The notes below the pieces were generated by a model. It was not told the origin of the DNA. It searched no databases and saw only the letters and a list, made by a program, of their open reading frames with translations. Shown piece by piece: positions 54,806 through 64,000 of a stretch of 64,000 nt of DNA. The position numbers and the translations under genes are program-made. The stretch spans positions 4,402,001 to 4,466,000 of the forward strand of contig NZ_CP010976.1 of the NCBI RefSeq assembly GCF_000949425.1, given 5' to 3'. Within the stretch, counting starts at the first letter, position 1, and the number at the start of each line of letters is the position of its first letter. The stretch comes from Paenibacillus sp. IHBB 10380. GTDB lineage: Bacteria; Bacillota; Bacilli; Paenibacillales; Paenibacillaceae.

Positions 54806-55690
54806 TTATACTCTACCCACTTCATTCACGGCCTTCTCCAAACTTCGATCATAGAATTGAATCACTTTCTGGTTCGCTTCGTATGCACGCACAGCAAGGT
54901 TCATATCTACCATGGATTGTGTAGAATTCACATTGGATCTCTCCAAGTACCCCTGTCTAACTTCCATATTATCGTCAGCAGCACTCACACGTACACCTGC
55001 CGCATCAGGATCAGCTATACGGAACACGCCGTGGCCATCCCGTACCATTTCATTGGCATTATCCACGATACTTATCCCAATATTAACTCCAGTGGGCTGC
55101 CCTGTTGCCGGATCTAATATACGACCTTGTCCATCCACTCTAAGATCTTCAACAGAACCTGTCAGCATAATCGGTTGATTATTCACATCCATCACTTGGT
55201 AGCCTGCAGAGGTTAATAACTGCCCTGTTCCGCTAACACGGAAACTTCCGTCCCGCGTATAACGAACTTGCCCTGCATCATCCTGCACTGTAAAAAAAGC
55301 TTGAGGACGAAATAAGGTGTTCCCATCGTCATCTACATATTGGCCTCCAGCATCAAAGACAATAGGTTGCCCTGAAGTTGGATCGTTACGCCCCAATTCA
55401 GATACAAGCGCAAAGTCCGTTGGCTTGTTGCTCTCCGTTACGTCTCCCTGCAAGAACATCGAGATGCTTTCTTCCAGAAACACACCCGTATTCAGCTTCC
55501 CTAACTTGCGTTCGGAATTATTCGGATCTCCACCTACAACGGAAATCAATACTTCGGGAAAGGAGCGAGCTACACTATCAACCTGCTTGTACCCTGTGGT
55601 ATTGACATTAGCAATATTTTGCGTGATCGTATCGTGACGTCGCTGTTCAGTCATCATCCCCGCAGCAGCCGTATATAGTCCTCTTAACAT
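54806..55690 (-). CDS. flhO: Flagellar hook-basal body (distal rod) protein FlhO
   Basis: A FlgF/FlgG-like rod protein of 294 residues, starting MLRGLYTAAAGMMTEQRRHDTITQNIANVNTTGYKQ with the rod signature ITQNIANVNTTGYK, and ending with VRAYEANQKVIQFYDRSLEKAVNEVGRV. GGAGGCG precedes the ATG. It follows mbl at 119 bases. Confidence 0.95.
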   Translation of the reverse strand: MLRGLYTAAAGMMTEQRRHDTITQNIANVNTTGYKQVDSVARSFPEVLISVVGGDPNNSERKLGKLNTGVFLEESISMFLQGDVTESNKPTDFALVSELGRNDPTSGQPIVFDAGGQYVDDDGNTLFRPQAFFTVQDDAGQVRYTRDGSFRVSGTGQLLTSAGYQVMDVNNQPIMLTGSVEDLRVDGQGRILDPATGQPTGVNIGISIVDNANEMVRDGHGVFRIADPDAAGVRVSAADDNMEVRQGYLERSNVNSTQSMVDMNLAVRAYEANQKVIQFYDRSLEKAVNEVGRV

Positions 55691-55809
55691 GCAGATAACG
55701 CCTCCTTCTTCATTTCATCAGTCCATCTATCGTTAAGCAAATCTCCAACGTTCTGAAAAATTGCATATGCTCAAGCTAATATGTAGTACCTTACTTTTAT
55801 ATCGGCAGT

Positions 55810-56808
55810 TTAGTATCTTTTCTTAACCACTTTATCTAAATGATCTAGCATAATTCCCGTACCCTTCACAACACAATGCATCGGGTCTTCTGCTACCAAT
55901 ACCGGAACACGAAGTTCATCAGATAGTAGCTCGTCCAGTCCATTCAGTAAAGCTCCACCACCTGTCAGAATAACCCCGCGGTCAATAATATCTGCCGATA
56001 GCTCTGGTGGCGTACGTTCCAATACTGCTTTAGCTCCTAGAACGATAGTGGATACCGCGTCCCACAGTGCCTCCTGAACTTCCCCCGAAGAAATCGTTAT
56101 GGTTAATGGAAGGCCGGATACCATATCTCGTCCACGGATATCCATTTCTGCTTGACGACCACTAGGGCGTACCGTTCCGATTCCTATCTTGATATCTTCG
56201 GCCGTGCGTTCGCCGATAAACAATTTATATTTAGCCTTAATGTATCTCGTAATGGCATCGTCAAACTGGTCCCCTGCTACTTTAATAGAAGAGGCGGTAA
56301 CGACGTCGCCCATAGAAAGCACAGCCACATCTGTCGTTCCGCCGCCGATATCGATAACCATGTTACCACTCGGCTCATATATATTCATACCCGCACCAAT
56401 CGCTGCTGCTTTAGGTTCTTCTTCTAGGAATACTTCTTTGGCACCACTGTGTTCTGCAGTTTCCCGAATTGACTTCTGTTCTACAGATGTGATATTCGTT
56501 GGTGCACAGATCAAGATACGTGGGCGGCTATACCAGCTACGTACGCCCACGCGGTCGATAAAATGTTTAAGCATCGTTTCTGCAATTTCAAAATCAGCAA
56601 TAACGCCATCACGTAAAGGACGAATAGCTACAATGTTGCCTGGCGTACGTCCGATCATTCGACGTGCATCTTCCCCTACAGCAAGAACTTTTTTGGTGTC
56701 TCTTTCAATGGCCACAACAGAAGGTTCGTTTAACACCACTCCCTTCCCCTTGACGTAAATGAGCACATTAGCCGTGCCGAGATCAATTCCAATATCCTTG
56801 CTAAGCAT
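55810..56808 (-). CDS. mbl: MreB-like actin homologue Mbl
   Basis: An actin-family ATPase that guides lateral wall growth. The product of about 332 residues starts LSKDIGIDLGTANVLIYVKG (phosphate 1 motif), has DIGGGTTDVAVLS (phosphate 2) and GVILTGGGALLNGLDELL (adenosine motif). The neighbours spoIIID and flhO identify it as Mbl rather than MreB. Two adjacent ATG codons (56811, 56808) follow GGGGG; the true start could be either. Confidence 0.95.
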   Translation of the reverse strand: MLSKDIGIDLGTANVLIYVKGKGVVLNEPSVVAIERDTKKVLAVGEDARRMIGRTPGNIVAIRPLRDGVIADFEIAETMLKHFIDRVGVRSWYSRPRILICAPTNITSVEQKSIRETAEHSGAKEVFLEEEPKAAAIGAGMNIYEPSGNMVIDIGGGTTDVAVLSMGDVVTASSIKVAGDQFDDAITRYIKAKYKLFIGERTAEDIKIGIGTVRPSGRQAEMDIRGRDMVSGLPLTITISSGEVQEALWDAVSTIVLGAKAVLERTPPELSADIIDRGVILTGGGALLNGLDELLSDELRVPVLVAEDPMHCVVKGTGIMLDHLDKVVKKRY

Positions 56809-57004
56809 CATGAAAAGAGCCCCCAAATGTTATTTTATATGGTTCAGAATGTCTTTAAGTGTTTCTCGACTATATTCGACAACAAGCTACACAATCAATT
56901 TAATTTCGAATAATCCAGTTACACAAATCGACCTCATACCATCTTTTAACATATCATATTTAGGGGGTTGATTCAACTTGGTTTCTATGGTGCAGTCCCA
57001 AAAA

Positions 57005-57292
57005 TTAAGCTTTGACCACACCAACCGCCTCTCTTTTTTTGTTGTTCGTTTTTTTATACTTAATTTTGGTGGCTTCGCCTCCCCTGAGATGACGAATCGA
57101 TTTGTGGTATTCGAGAATGTTCTTCACTTGATCAGCCAAGTCAGGATTAATTTCTGGCAGACGCTCGGTCAAATCTTTATGCACTGTGCTCTTCGAAACG
57201 CCAAATTCTTTGGCTATGGTCCGGACCGTGTGCCTTGTCTCCACGATACAACGTCCAATTTTAATGGTCCGTTCTTTGATGTAATCGTGCAC
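57005..57292 (-). CDS. spoIIID: Sporulation transcription factor SpoIIID
   Basis: The mother-cell DNA-binding regulator that adjusts the sigma-E regulon. The 95-residue product contains the helix-turn-helix TVRTIAKEFGVSKSTVHKDL (about 22-41) and the basic C-terminal part SIRHLRGGEATKIKYKK. Starts with GTG, as in B. subtilis, after GGGAGGCGGGA. A sigma-E-like promoter is visible upstream. Confidence 0.97.
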   Translation of the reverse strand: MHDYIKERTIKIGRCIVETRHTVRTIAKEFGVSKSTVHKDLTERLPEINPDLADQVKNILEYHKSIRHLRGGEATKIKYKKTNNKKREAVGVVKA

Positions 57293-57325
57293 GCTCCCGC
57301 CTCCCTACTGTGGATAGTTTGGTAC

Positions 57326-57353
57326 ATTATATGAGGAGCGTGCTTATATATTC
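57326..57353 (-). promoter_or_regulatory. Sigma-E-like promoter of spoIIID
   Basis: GAATATA, 13 bases, CATATAAT on the minus strand, close to the sigma-E pattern (ATATT-type -35, CATACAAT-type -10). It lies 34 bases before the GTG start. An inverted repeat GCACGCTC/GAGCGTGC spans the promoter and the start region. Confidence 0.55.
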
Positions 57354-57452
57354 GCGGTTTCACAGTGTGACAAGCTTAGTTAGGACCATTTATTTTGTGG
57401 ACATGTTACCTTTGAGGGATGTTATCCTGTTAAAAATAGGTCTGAAAATCAC

Positions 57453-57479
57453 AAAAAAGACAGGGAAATCCCTGTCTTT
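57453..57479 (-). terminator. Terminator of spoIIQ
   Basis: AAAGACAGGGA-TT-TCCCTGTCTTT followed by TTTG on the minus strand, 45 bases after the spoIIQ stop. Confidence 0.88.
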
Positions 57480-57523
57480 CTCCATTTTGTCAACCAGGCT
57501 TATTAGCCTGCTACTTATGATAT

Positions 57524-58255
57524 TTATTTACTCGGGAAAATTTCTGCCGGATTTACCAAGTTACCATTGTCATACACTTCAAAGTGTAAGTGGTTTCCAA
57601 GATCCTTCTCAATCTCACTCCGACCTGCCATAGCTAAGGTGTCCCCTTGCTTGACTTCATCACCCAACTTAACTTTGGCATCCGTTAAGCTTTGGTACAC
57701 TGTTCTCATGTTGTTAGGATGTGTCAATTCTACGACTGTACCTAAAATGGTAGGTGCTTCAACACGGGTAACTTTACCGCTGAGTGCGGCTTTGACTTCA
57801 AATGTCTTGTTATCACCACGGGCTAGATCTACACCAATATTCGGTTCGAAGGTTTCGTTGTACTGAACCATCGCTTCTTGATGATTCTCTGCTGTTCCTT
57901 TTGGATCATAGTAAGGCTTCACAATGTCCACTTCTGTAGCTACCGCTACAGGCCAACCTATACTCTCTGACTTGGCGATAACTTCAACAGCTTCTTGATC
58001 GACAGCGTCTACACCCGACTTAGTCGTCAGGCCAGCGTTTTCCGACACTTTAGTGGGGTCTGGGATAAGTGCTTTCTGGCTGGTATCCTGATAGACCCAC
58101 ACTAAGGTTAGTATGATTGCTGCTGCGGCCATGTAGACTGCCGGGTATACCCACCGTTTGGACAACAGACTTTTCCATGAAGAAGGCTTAGATGCCGTTC
58201 CTCCTTGATATTTAGGAGTATCTCCTTGGGGTTGATTCTTGTTTTTTTCATTCAT
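57524..58255 (-). CDS. spoIIQ: Engulfment protein SpoIIQ (degenerate LytM/M23 domain)
   Basis: A forespore membrane protein that pairs with SpoIIIAH across the intermembrane space. The 243-residue product has one membrane segment (about 33-50) and an M23 peptidase domain (130-240). The second zinc motif is kept (HLHFEV), but the first, normally HxxxD, reads NIGVD, so the catalytic metal site is incomplete. B. subtilis SpoIIQ is also a non-catalytic LytM. A sigma-F-like promoter lies just upstream. It follows spoIID. Confidence 0.94.
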   Translation of the reverse strand: MNEKNKNQPQGDTPKYQGGTASKPSSWKSLLSKRWVYPAVYMAAAAIILTLVWVYQDTSQKALIPDPTKVSENAGLTTKSGVDAVDQEAVEVIAKSESIGWPVAVATEVDIVKPYYDPKGTAENHQEAMVQYNETFEPNIGVDLARGDNKTFEVKAALSGKVTRVEAPTILGTVVELTHPNNMRTVYQSLTDAKVKLGDEVKQGDTLAMAGRSEIEKDLGNHLHFEVYDNGNLVNPAEIFPSK

Positions 58256-58274
58256 ATGTGTATCACCTCAGTAA

Positions 58275-58305
58275 CCATTGTTTACCAAGATAGATTTGTT
58301 TATAC
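58275..58305 (-). promoter_or_regulatory. Sigma-F-like promoter of spoIIQ
   Basis: GTATA, 14 bases, GGTAAACAATGG on the minus strand. This is close to the sigma-F pattern (GTATA -35, GGNNANANT -10). It fits forespore expression of spoIIQ. Confidence 0.7.
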
Positions 58306-58317
58306 GTATCTTTCAAC

Positions 58318-59661
58318 TTATTTTTTGGACAATAGATTACTAACTTGTTGGAACTGAATGCTTGTATAGTAGTGTTTGAGAATTTGAGTTGCCGTATGCC
58401 CCTCTTGGGCCATCCCGTTAGCCCCCCACTGACTCATGCCTACACCATGCCCGTACCCGTAAGTCGTGATCATAATGTCCTCACCTGATAGAGTCCAAGT
58501 GAATTGACTAGAACGCAACCCCAGCTTCTCTCGTACCTCTCGTCCACTAAAAGAAACACCGTTAATATTCAGCTCCTTGACCCGGTGCCCTGTTGTAGTT
58601 GAAATGACATGAATAAGAGAATCCTTGGAAGTCTTAGTGCTTCCCGTTGCTGATGCAGGTATGGCTCTATTGGATAACCCTAGTTTATTTAAAAATTCCT
58701 TCTGGCTTAGTGTAATAGTATCTTTATAGTGTGGCGCAATCTTGCTATCCCACGGGCTCGATACACTCCTTAAATAAGGGATGGCTTCCGTCCAATACTC
58801 TTCTGAATTCTCTGTATATCCATTACTTGTTGAGAAGAATGAAGCGGTGATCGGCTTACCTTGATATGTCATAACCATATTTCTACTAGTCTGCGTAGCG
58901 CGTATTAACTTCTCTAATTGCGCTTCTTTCCCCTTCTGCTTCCATTCTTTCTCCAAGGTATCTTTAGAAATATAGGCTTGATGGTTCACGGTATCCGTAA
59001 CCAATGCACCTGTGCCTTCTACAGGTACTCCACTCTTGTCATCTGCCATTAACCGACGAACAATAAAGGTTCTAGCTGCAATGGCTTGGGCTTTGAGCGC
59101 CTCGAATTCGAAATCTGCTGGCATCTCTGCCGCGATGACACCCGTCACATACTCTTCAAGCGGCAACGTCTCTATCTGTCCCTTCTTCGTTAAATAGACG
59201 GATACCTGCGGTTCTTCCGCTTCCGCAGGTGCGGAAGGTTGCTCGACTACCGGCGCCGCAATATCAGGTGTCGGTGGGGTTGGCTGGTGGCGAGTCATCA
59301 CCACCAGCACGGGCAGTAGCAGCGCTAGCGCTAGCAAAGCCCCCGCCGCAACTACGGCGGGGTGCAAGCGCCACTTACCGCTGCTGCGGGGGCGCCACCA
59401 GCGCTTAGTTGCGCCCCATCGCCGAAGGCGGAAGCGGGCCGCTTGACGGCTCGCAGGCACCGGAGCGCTGTAGCCTAGCTGCGGCAGCTCGGCAGCATCA
59501 GAGAAAAGTGGAGTTGTTATCATAGCCGTGCGCAAATGTGGTACAAGCTTAAGGTGCCGCTCTACTGAAGCCTGAGGCTGACCTTCACGCGAAGTAAGAG
59601 ATTCCGCAAATGTACCGACAGGTTCAATAACCACTTTGATCTGTCTATATGGATCTTTCAT
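58318..59661 (-). CDS. spoIID: Stage II sporulation protein D with long cytoplasmic N-terminus
   Basis: SpoIID is a lytic transglycosylase of the DMP engulfment machine. The C-terminal half has the family pattern LEEYVTGVIAAEMPADFEFEALKAQAIAARTF (catalytic Glu in AAEMP) and GYGHGVGMSQWGANGMA. The 447-residue product has about 100 residues before its membrane segment (101-123), far more than B. subtilis SpoIID, where the membrane segment is near the start. The coding part around the membrane segment (59280-59470) is unusually GC-rich. TGGGGG lies 12 bases before the ATG; M47 is an alternative start but has no better ribosome site. Confidence 0.94.
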   Translation of the reverse strand: MKDPYRQIKVVIEPVGTFAESLTSREGQPQASVERHLKLVPHLRTAMITTPLFSDAAELPQLGYSAPVPASRQAARFRLRRWGATKRWWRPRSSGKWRLHPAVVAAGALLALALLLPVLVVMTRHQPTPPTPDIAAPVVEQPSAPAEAEEPQVSVYLTKKGQIETLPLEEYVTGVIAAEMPADFEFEALKAQAIAARTFIVRRLMADDKSGVPVEGTGALVTDTVNHQAYISKDTLEKEWKQKGKEAQLEKLIRATQTSRNMVMTYQGKPITASFFSTSNGYTENSEEYWTEAIPYLRSVSSPWDSKIAPHYKDTITLSQKEFLNKLGLSNRAIPASATGSTKTSKDSLIHVISTTTGHRVKELNINGVSFSGREVREKLGLRSSQFTWTLSGEDIMITTYGYGHGVGMSQWGANGMAQEGHTATQILKHYYTSIQFQQVSNLLSKK

Positions 59662-59994
59662 TTCTCAATAAACCCCCATCTTCTTAGTCTCTTCTATCTA
59701 CTATGATTTCTGCGCTTCCTACTCTTATAAATATATGAGTTTGAAAGAGCTGATAGAACCTTTTTGAGAGAGAAGAAAATTCACTGAAACGCAGAATTCA
59801 GAAGTGGATGCTAGAAGATCCATATTTTCAGACATACACAACAAAGATAAACCAATATCGTCCTTTGAAGGACGACATTGGTTTATCGATAAAATATAGA
59901 TGAGTTTATACTTTCTCATATTATAAAAAAAGACCAAGTCCCATGGACCTGATCTTCATAATGGAGCAATATTAAATATTATTTACGACACTCA
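59662..59994. other. 333-base intergenic region between murA and spoIID
   Basis: It contains the murA terminator (59925-59954) and a second 15-bp hairpin without a T run (59849-59884, CCAATGTCGTCC and GGACGATATTGG). A sigma-E promoter for spoIID is expected but I could not fix one with the right spacing. The 70-codon minus-strand frame at 59725-59937 crosses both hairpins and is not believable. Confidence 0.6.
59925..59954 (-). terminator. Terminator of murA
   Basis: GATCAGGTCC-ATG-GGACTTGGTC (two G-U pairs) followed by seven T residues on the minus strand, about 40 bases after the stop. Confidence 0.85.
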
Positions 59995-61341
59995 TTACCC
60001 CCAAGTTGGCTGCACTGAGAAACGCTTAACATCTTCTTTCACTGTCTCTTTAATTGAAGGCTGTTCGACAGAAACTTTGTCCTTAACGGAAATTCGCCAA
60101 ATATCTGCACCAAGTGCAGACAACTTCTCAGCCAAATGAACATATCCGCGATCAATATGATGCACACCCTCAACCTCAGTTGTTCCATTAGCAACAAGTC
60201 CCAACAAGATTAACGCTGCACCTGCTCGTAAATCTGTTGCACATACTTTAGCACCGTTTAATGTTGCACCGCCCGTGATAATAGCTGTCCGACCTTCGAC
60301 TTTAATCTCTGCATTCATGTGTTGAAACTCATCCACATGCATGAAGCGATTCTCGAATACCGTCTCAGTAACAACGCTCGTACCTTGAGATACAAGTAGA
60401 AGAGACATCATTTGAGATTGCATATCTGTCGGGAATCCCGGATATGGCAATGTCTTAATATCTACTGAACGAAGTGGTTGCTTCGCAATCACACGCACAC
60501 CGTTCTCATCTGGCTCTATCGTTACACCCATCTCTTGCATCTTCGAAATAACGGGGCCCAAATGATCAGCAATCGCACCCTCTACATACACGTCACCGCC
60601 TGTAATGGCGGCTGCAACCATATATGTACCTGCTTCAACTCGGTCAGGAATAACGGTATGACTCACCCCATGCAGTTGGTCGACGCCTTCGATTCGAATA
60701 ATACCCGTCCCAGCACCGCGAACTTTGGCACCCATTCCATTCAAATAGTTAGCTAAATCGACAATTTCCGGCTCTTTTGCCGCATTCTCAATTATCGTAA
60801 CACCTTCGGCTAAAGTAGCAGCCATCATAATATTCTCAGTAGCTCCTACGCTTGCAACGTCCAAATAAATCTTGGCACCACGTAGTCTGCCATTACTTCT
60901 CGCTTCAATGTATCCTTGTCCTAGGCTGATCTCAGCTCCTAGTGCTTCAAATCCCTTAAGATGTTGATCAATTGGTCGTGTACCAATTGCACATCCACCT
61001 GGCAATGAAATTCGGGTATAACCCATACGTGTCAGTAACGGACCCATTACGAGAAAGGATGCGCGCATTTTGCGGATCAATTCATAAGGAGCCTCACAAG
61101 TTGTTATTGACTCTGCATTCACATGCATCACTTCGTTGTCGTAAGTAACACTTACGCCGAATGATTCCAGCACCTTACTAATCGTCATTACATCGTCAAG
61201 AGGAGGAGCGTCATAAATAACGCTTTGCCCAACTTCCCCCAGTAAAGAGGCAGCGATGATCGGAAGAACTGAATTTTTTGCTCCGCTGACTTTGACACTT
61301 CCGGTCAATCTATTGCCACCGCGGACGATAAATTTGCTCAT
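59995..61341 (-). CDS. murA: UDP-N-acetylglucosamine 1-carboxyvinyltransferase MurA
   Basis: The first committed enzyme of peptidoglycan synthesis. The 448-residue product has [12 protein letters not shown] near the N-terminus (K22-N23 region), the catalytic cysteine C117 in [11 protein letters not shown], and typical repeats of the EPSP-synthase fold. The ATG at 61341 follows GGAGGG; the in-frame TTG directly before it is unlikely. Position between the atp operon and spoIID fits murAA of B. subtilis. A C-terminal tail ([16 protein letters not shown]) is longer than usual. Confidence 0.97.
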   Translation of the reverse strand: MSKFIVRGGNRLTGSVKVSGAKNSVLPIIAASLLGEVGQSVIYDAPPLDDVMTISKVLESFGVSVTYDNEVMHVNAESITTCEAPYELIRKMRASFLVMGPLLTRMGYTRISLPGGCAIGTRPIDQHLKGFEALGAEISLGQGYIEARSNGRLRGAKIYLDVASVGATENIMMAATLAEGVTIIENAAKEPEIVDLANYLNGMGAKVRGAGTGIIRIEGVDQLHGVSHTVIPDRVEAGTYMVAAAITGGDVYVEGAIADHLGPVISKMQEMGVTIEPDENGVRVIAKQPLRSVDIKTLPYPGFPTDMQSQMMSLLLVSQGTSVVTETVFENRFMHVDEFQHMNAEIKVEGRTAIITGGATLNGAKVCATDLRAGAALILLGLVANGTTEVEGVHHIDRGYVHLAEKLSALGADIWRISVKDKVSVEQPSIKETVKEDVKRFSVQPTWG

Positions 61342-61599
61342 CAATGATTCCCTCCGCGTCCTAATTTTTCTATTTGAGTTATCTAATAAAGATCACTGTT
61401 AATTCCCAAATGCCATCATAACACTGTTCATTTCAAGTGTACAAGCGTTTTTTAGAGTTACAGATTATAATTGATAATCACTAATATCATCATTTAATGG
61501 ATTTATCTAGGCTATTGAATATTACTTATTCCACATTGTTGACATAATGAATTGTTATTATTCGATAAGTCTATGAAAGATATAACCCAACACGGATCC

Positions 61600-61857
61600 T
61601 TAAAACATATATCTGATCATTTGACTCCATGTCATGTAATCCAGTATAAAGCCCGACACAAAGTGACCTAGAACTACGGCTATTAATAACTGAAGCAGCC
61701 TACCCTGTGCACTTTTCGGGTGACGAATGAATAAATCAAGCTTCAAATTTTGTAAAGCCCACCATGCCAGCGCAATACATATGAGTGACACCACGATCGA
61801 GACCAGACCGCTAACGCCAACAACTCCTGATACGTTATTTGCTCCGCTTAGGTCCAT
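61600..61857 (-). CDS. ywzB: DUF1146 (YwzB-like) membrane protein
   Basis: An 85-residue protein with two membrane segments (about 10-32 and 52-75) and a short loop KLDLFIRHPKSAQGRLLQLL between them, typical of DUF1146. It lies between atpC and murA as in B. subtilis and Paenibacillus. The function is unknown. Confidence 0.85.
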   Translation of the reverse strand: MDLSGANNVSGVVGVSGLVSIVVSLICIALAWWALQNLKLDLFIRHPKSAQGRLLQLLIAVVLGHFVSGFILDYMTWSQMIRYMF

Positions 61858-62047
61858 ATTTCTGTTCTCATTTCCTTTCTATGTTTTCGTTATCATGCAG
61901 TTCGACTCTTATATCATACTTGTCAAAGGCTAAAGAATCCAGTTAAGGATTATTTTTTGCGGAATAACGGATTACTAATCATATGAATTTTTATGAAGCA
62001 TTAACAATACATTATGCGCCTATCTTAAGTTAAGTGCTTTCACATAC

Positions 62048-62088
62048 AAAAAGAACAGTCCGCTGGAAACCCAGCGTGACTGTTCTTT
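62048..62088 (-). terminator. Terminator of the atp operon
   Basis: AAAGAACAGTC-A-CGCTGG-GTTT-CCAGCG-GACTGTTCTTT on the minus strand: a 17-bp stem with one bulged base followed by TTG, 11 bases after the atpC stop. Confidence 0.9.
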
Positions 62089-62099
62089 GGATACTATAT

Positions 62100-62513
62100 T
62101 TATTTATCGGACTGGCCCGATACATCGATCCGGTTCATCGCTCTCTTCAGAGCAAGCTCTGCACGTTGGAAATCAATATGATCCTGAGTACTGCGAGCAG
62201 CCAAACGACGTTCGGCACGTTCTTGAGCAGCACGGGCACGTTCCACATCAATTTCCTCTGAAAGCTCAGCACTCTCAGCCAATATAACCACTTTGTCCTT
62301 CCGAACTTCCACGAAGCCACCGCTTATTGCAATTGAGAGCTGTTCTTTACCCAATTGAACAATGATGGGCGCTACTTGTAATGGAGTTACAAAGGGAATA
62401 TGGCCGGGTAAAATACCAAGTGCACCTTCAACACCACGAACGATCAGCCCTTCAACCTGTCCAGTATAGGCTGTATGATCAGGCGTCACAATTTCAAGTA
62501 AAATGGTACTCAT
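62100..62513 (-). CDS. atpC: ATP synthase F1 epsilon subunit
   Basis: The rotor subunit of F1 that can inhibit ATP hydrolysis. The 137-residue product has the beta-sandwich (VTPDHTAYTGQVEGLIVRGVEGALGILPGHIPF) and the C-terminal helical hairpin (about 90-137). TAGGAGGGGAAG precedes the ATG. It follows atpD after 144 bases filled with three 39-bp repeats, unusually long for this operon. Confidence 0.97.
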   Translation of the reverse strand: MSTILLEIVTPDHTAYTGQVEGLIVRGVEGALGILPGHIPFVTPLQVAPIIVQLGKEQLSIAISGGFVEVRKDKVVILAESAELSEEIDVERARAAQERAERRLAARSTQDHIDFQRAELALKRAMNRIDVSGQSDK

Positions 62514-62529
62514 GTCTTCCCCTCCTAAA

Positions 62530-62646
62530 AGCTATTCGAAGAATAGCTTTCTTCGTAAGCATTAGCTCAGCTATTCGAAGAATAGCTTACATCGTAAGCA
62601 TTAGCCTAGCTATTCGAAGAATAGCTCACTTCGTAAGCATTAGCTA
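62530..62646. repeat. Three tandem 39-bp hairpin repeats between atpD and atpC
   Basis: Units start at 62530, 62569 and 62608. Each begins with the palindrome AGCTATTCGAAGAATAGCT (8-bp arms, 3-base loop) and ends with a CGTAAGCATTAGC segment. Units differ at only a few positions. The array ends just before the atpC ribosome site. On the minus strand each copy is a stem-loop with a TTC loop. Confidence 0.92.
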
Positions 62647-62657
62647 ACTCAGACTCA

Positions 62658-64000
<1,343 letters not shown>

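Noticed and set aside
57524..58255. Active M23 endopeptidase
   Set aside because: The first zinc-ligand motif reads NIGVD instead of HxxxD, and position and promoter identify the gene as spoIIQ.
59725..59937. 70-codon minus-strand frame downstream of murA
   Set aside because: It contains two transcription-terminator-like hairpins and no domain.
62530..62646. CRISPR-like array
   Set aside because: Units are contiguous 39-bp copies with no variable spacers, only three of them, and no cas genes.
62381..62647. Plus-strand frame with the protein repeat AIRRIA-VSIS across the atp gap
   Set aside because: The repeat in the protein is only the translation of the 39-bp DNA hairpin repeats; the frame is antisense to atpC.

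Overview
The window looks like the chromosome of a motile, spore-forming, S-layer-bearing low-GC Gram-positive bacterium, most probably Paenibacillus or a close relative. I base this on gene order that is nearly collinear with Bacillus subtilis in two blocks (atpD-atpC-murA-spoIID-spoIIQ-spoIIID-mbl-flhO-flhP-fabZ, and degS-degU-comFA-comFC-yvyF-flgM-flgN-flgK-flgL-yviE-fliW-csrA-hag-fliD-fliS-fliT-hpf-secA), combined with large SLH-domain proteins, a CsaB/TagA/TagO wall cluster and a DUF5693 protein. Every convincing gene lies on the minus strand, so the window reads right to left in transcription order. It opens inside secA (N-terminal part only) and closes inside atpD (first codons missing).

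In transcription order: ATP synthase beta and epsilon genes (62.1-64 kb), a DUF1146 protein, murA, then the sporulation genes spoIID, spoIIQ and spoIIID, then mbl, the rod genes flhO and flhP and a small EpuA-like membrane protein (53.7-62 kb). A cell-surface block follows (35-53.4 kb): fabZ, a phosphohexomutase, a DUF5693 membrane protein, csaB, tagA, tagO, a large SLH protein, a major S-layer-type protein, a small acid-soluble spore protein and metK. Two more large secreted proteins (SLH/Ig-like, and a phosphodiester glycosidase with a stalk domain) lie at 27.9-35 kb. CsaB-dependent pyruvylation of a TagO/TagA-built wall polymer is the expected anchor for the SLH proteins. Next come degS-degU, late competence genes comFA/comFC (no comFB seen), and the late flagellar cluster with the FliW-CsrA-Hag switch. 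The hag leader shows a near-consensus sigma-D promoter and a textbook CsrA hairpin.

The most notable region is 5.9-15.9 kb, an AT-rich seven-gene-scale insertion between hag and flaG-fliD: a TPR-containing GT2 glycosyltransferase, a giant TPR-GT4-TagB/TagF-like fusion, a PEP mutase fused to a nucleotidyltransferase, phosphonopyruvate decarboxylase, a second nucleotidyltransferase, and an iron-type alcohol dehydrogenase. Read as a pathway it makes phosphonoacetaldehyde, reduces it to 2-hydroxyethylphosphonate, activates it with CTP, and passes it to a CDP-glycerol-transferase-like domain. I infer that it decorates flagellin glycans with a C-P bonded group. The genes overlap or abut, and a sigma-D-like promoter sits in front of them.

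Other points of interest: an inverted, broken IS3-type transposase at 2.4-2.8 kb; tandem GC-rich palindromes inside comFA; three 39-bp hairpin repeats between atpD and atpC; a palindrome over the tagO promoter; a strong promoter aimed straight into a terminator ahead of metK; and a shared ECF-like promoter motif ahead of two secreted-protein genes. All motif calls are by eye.
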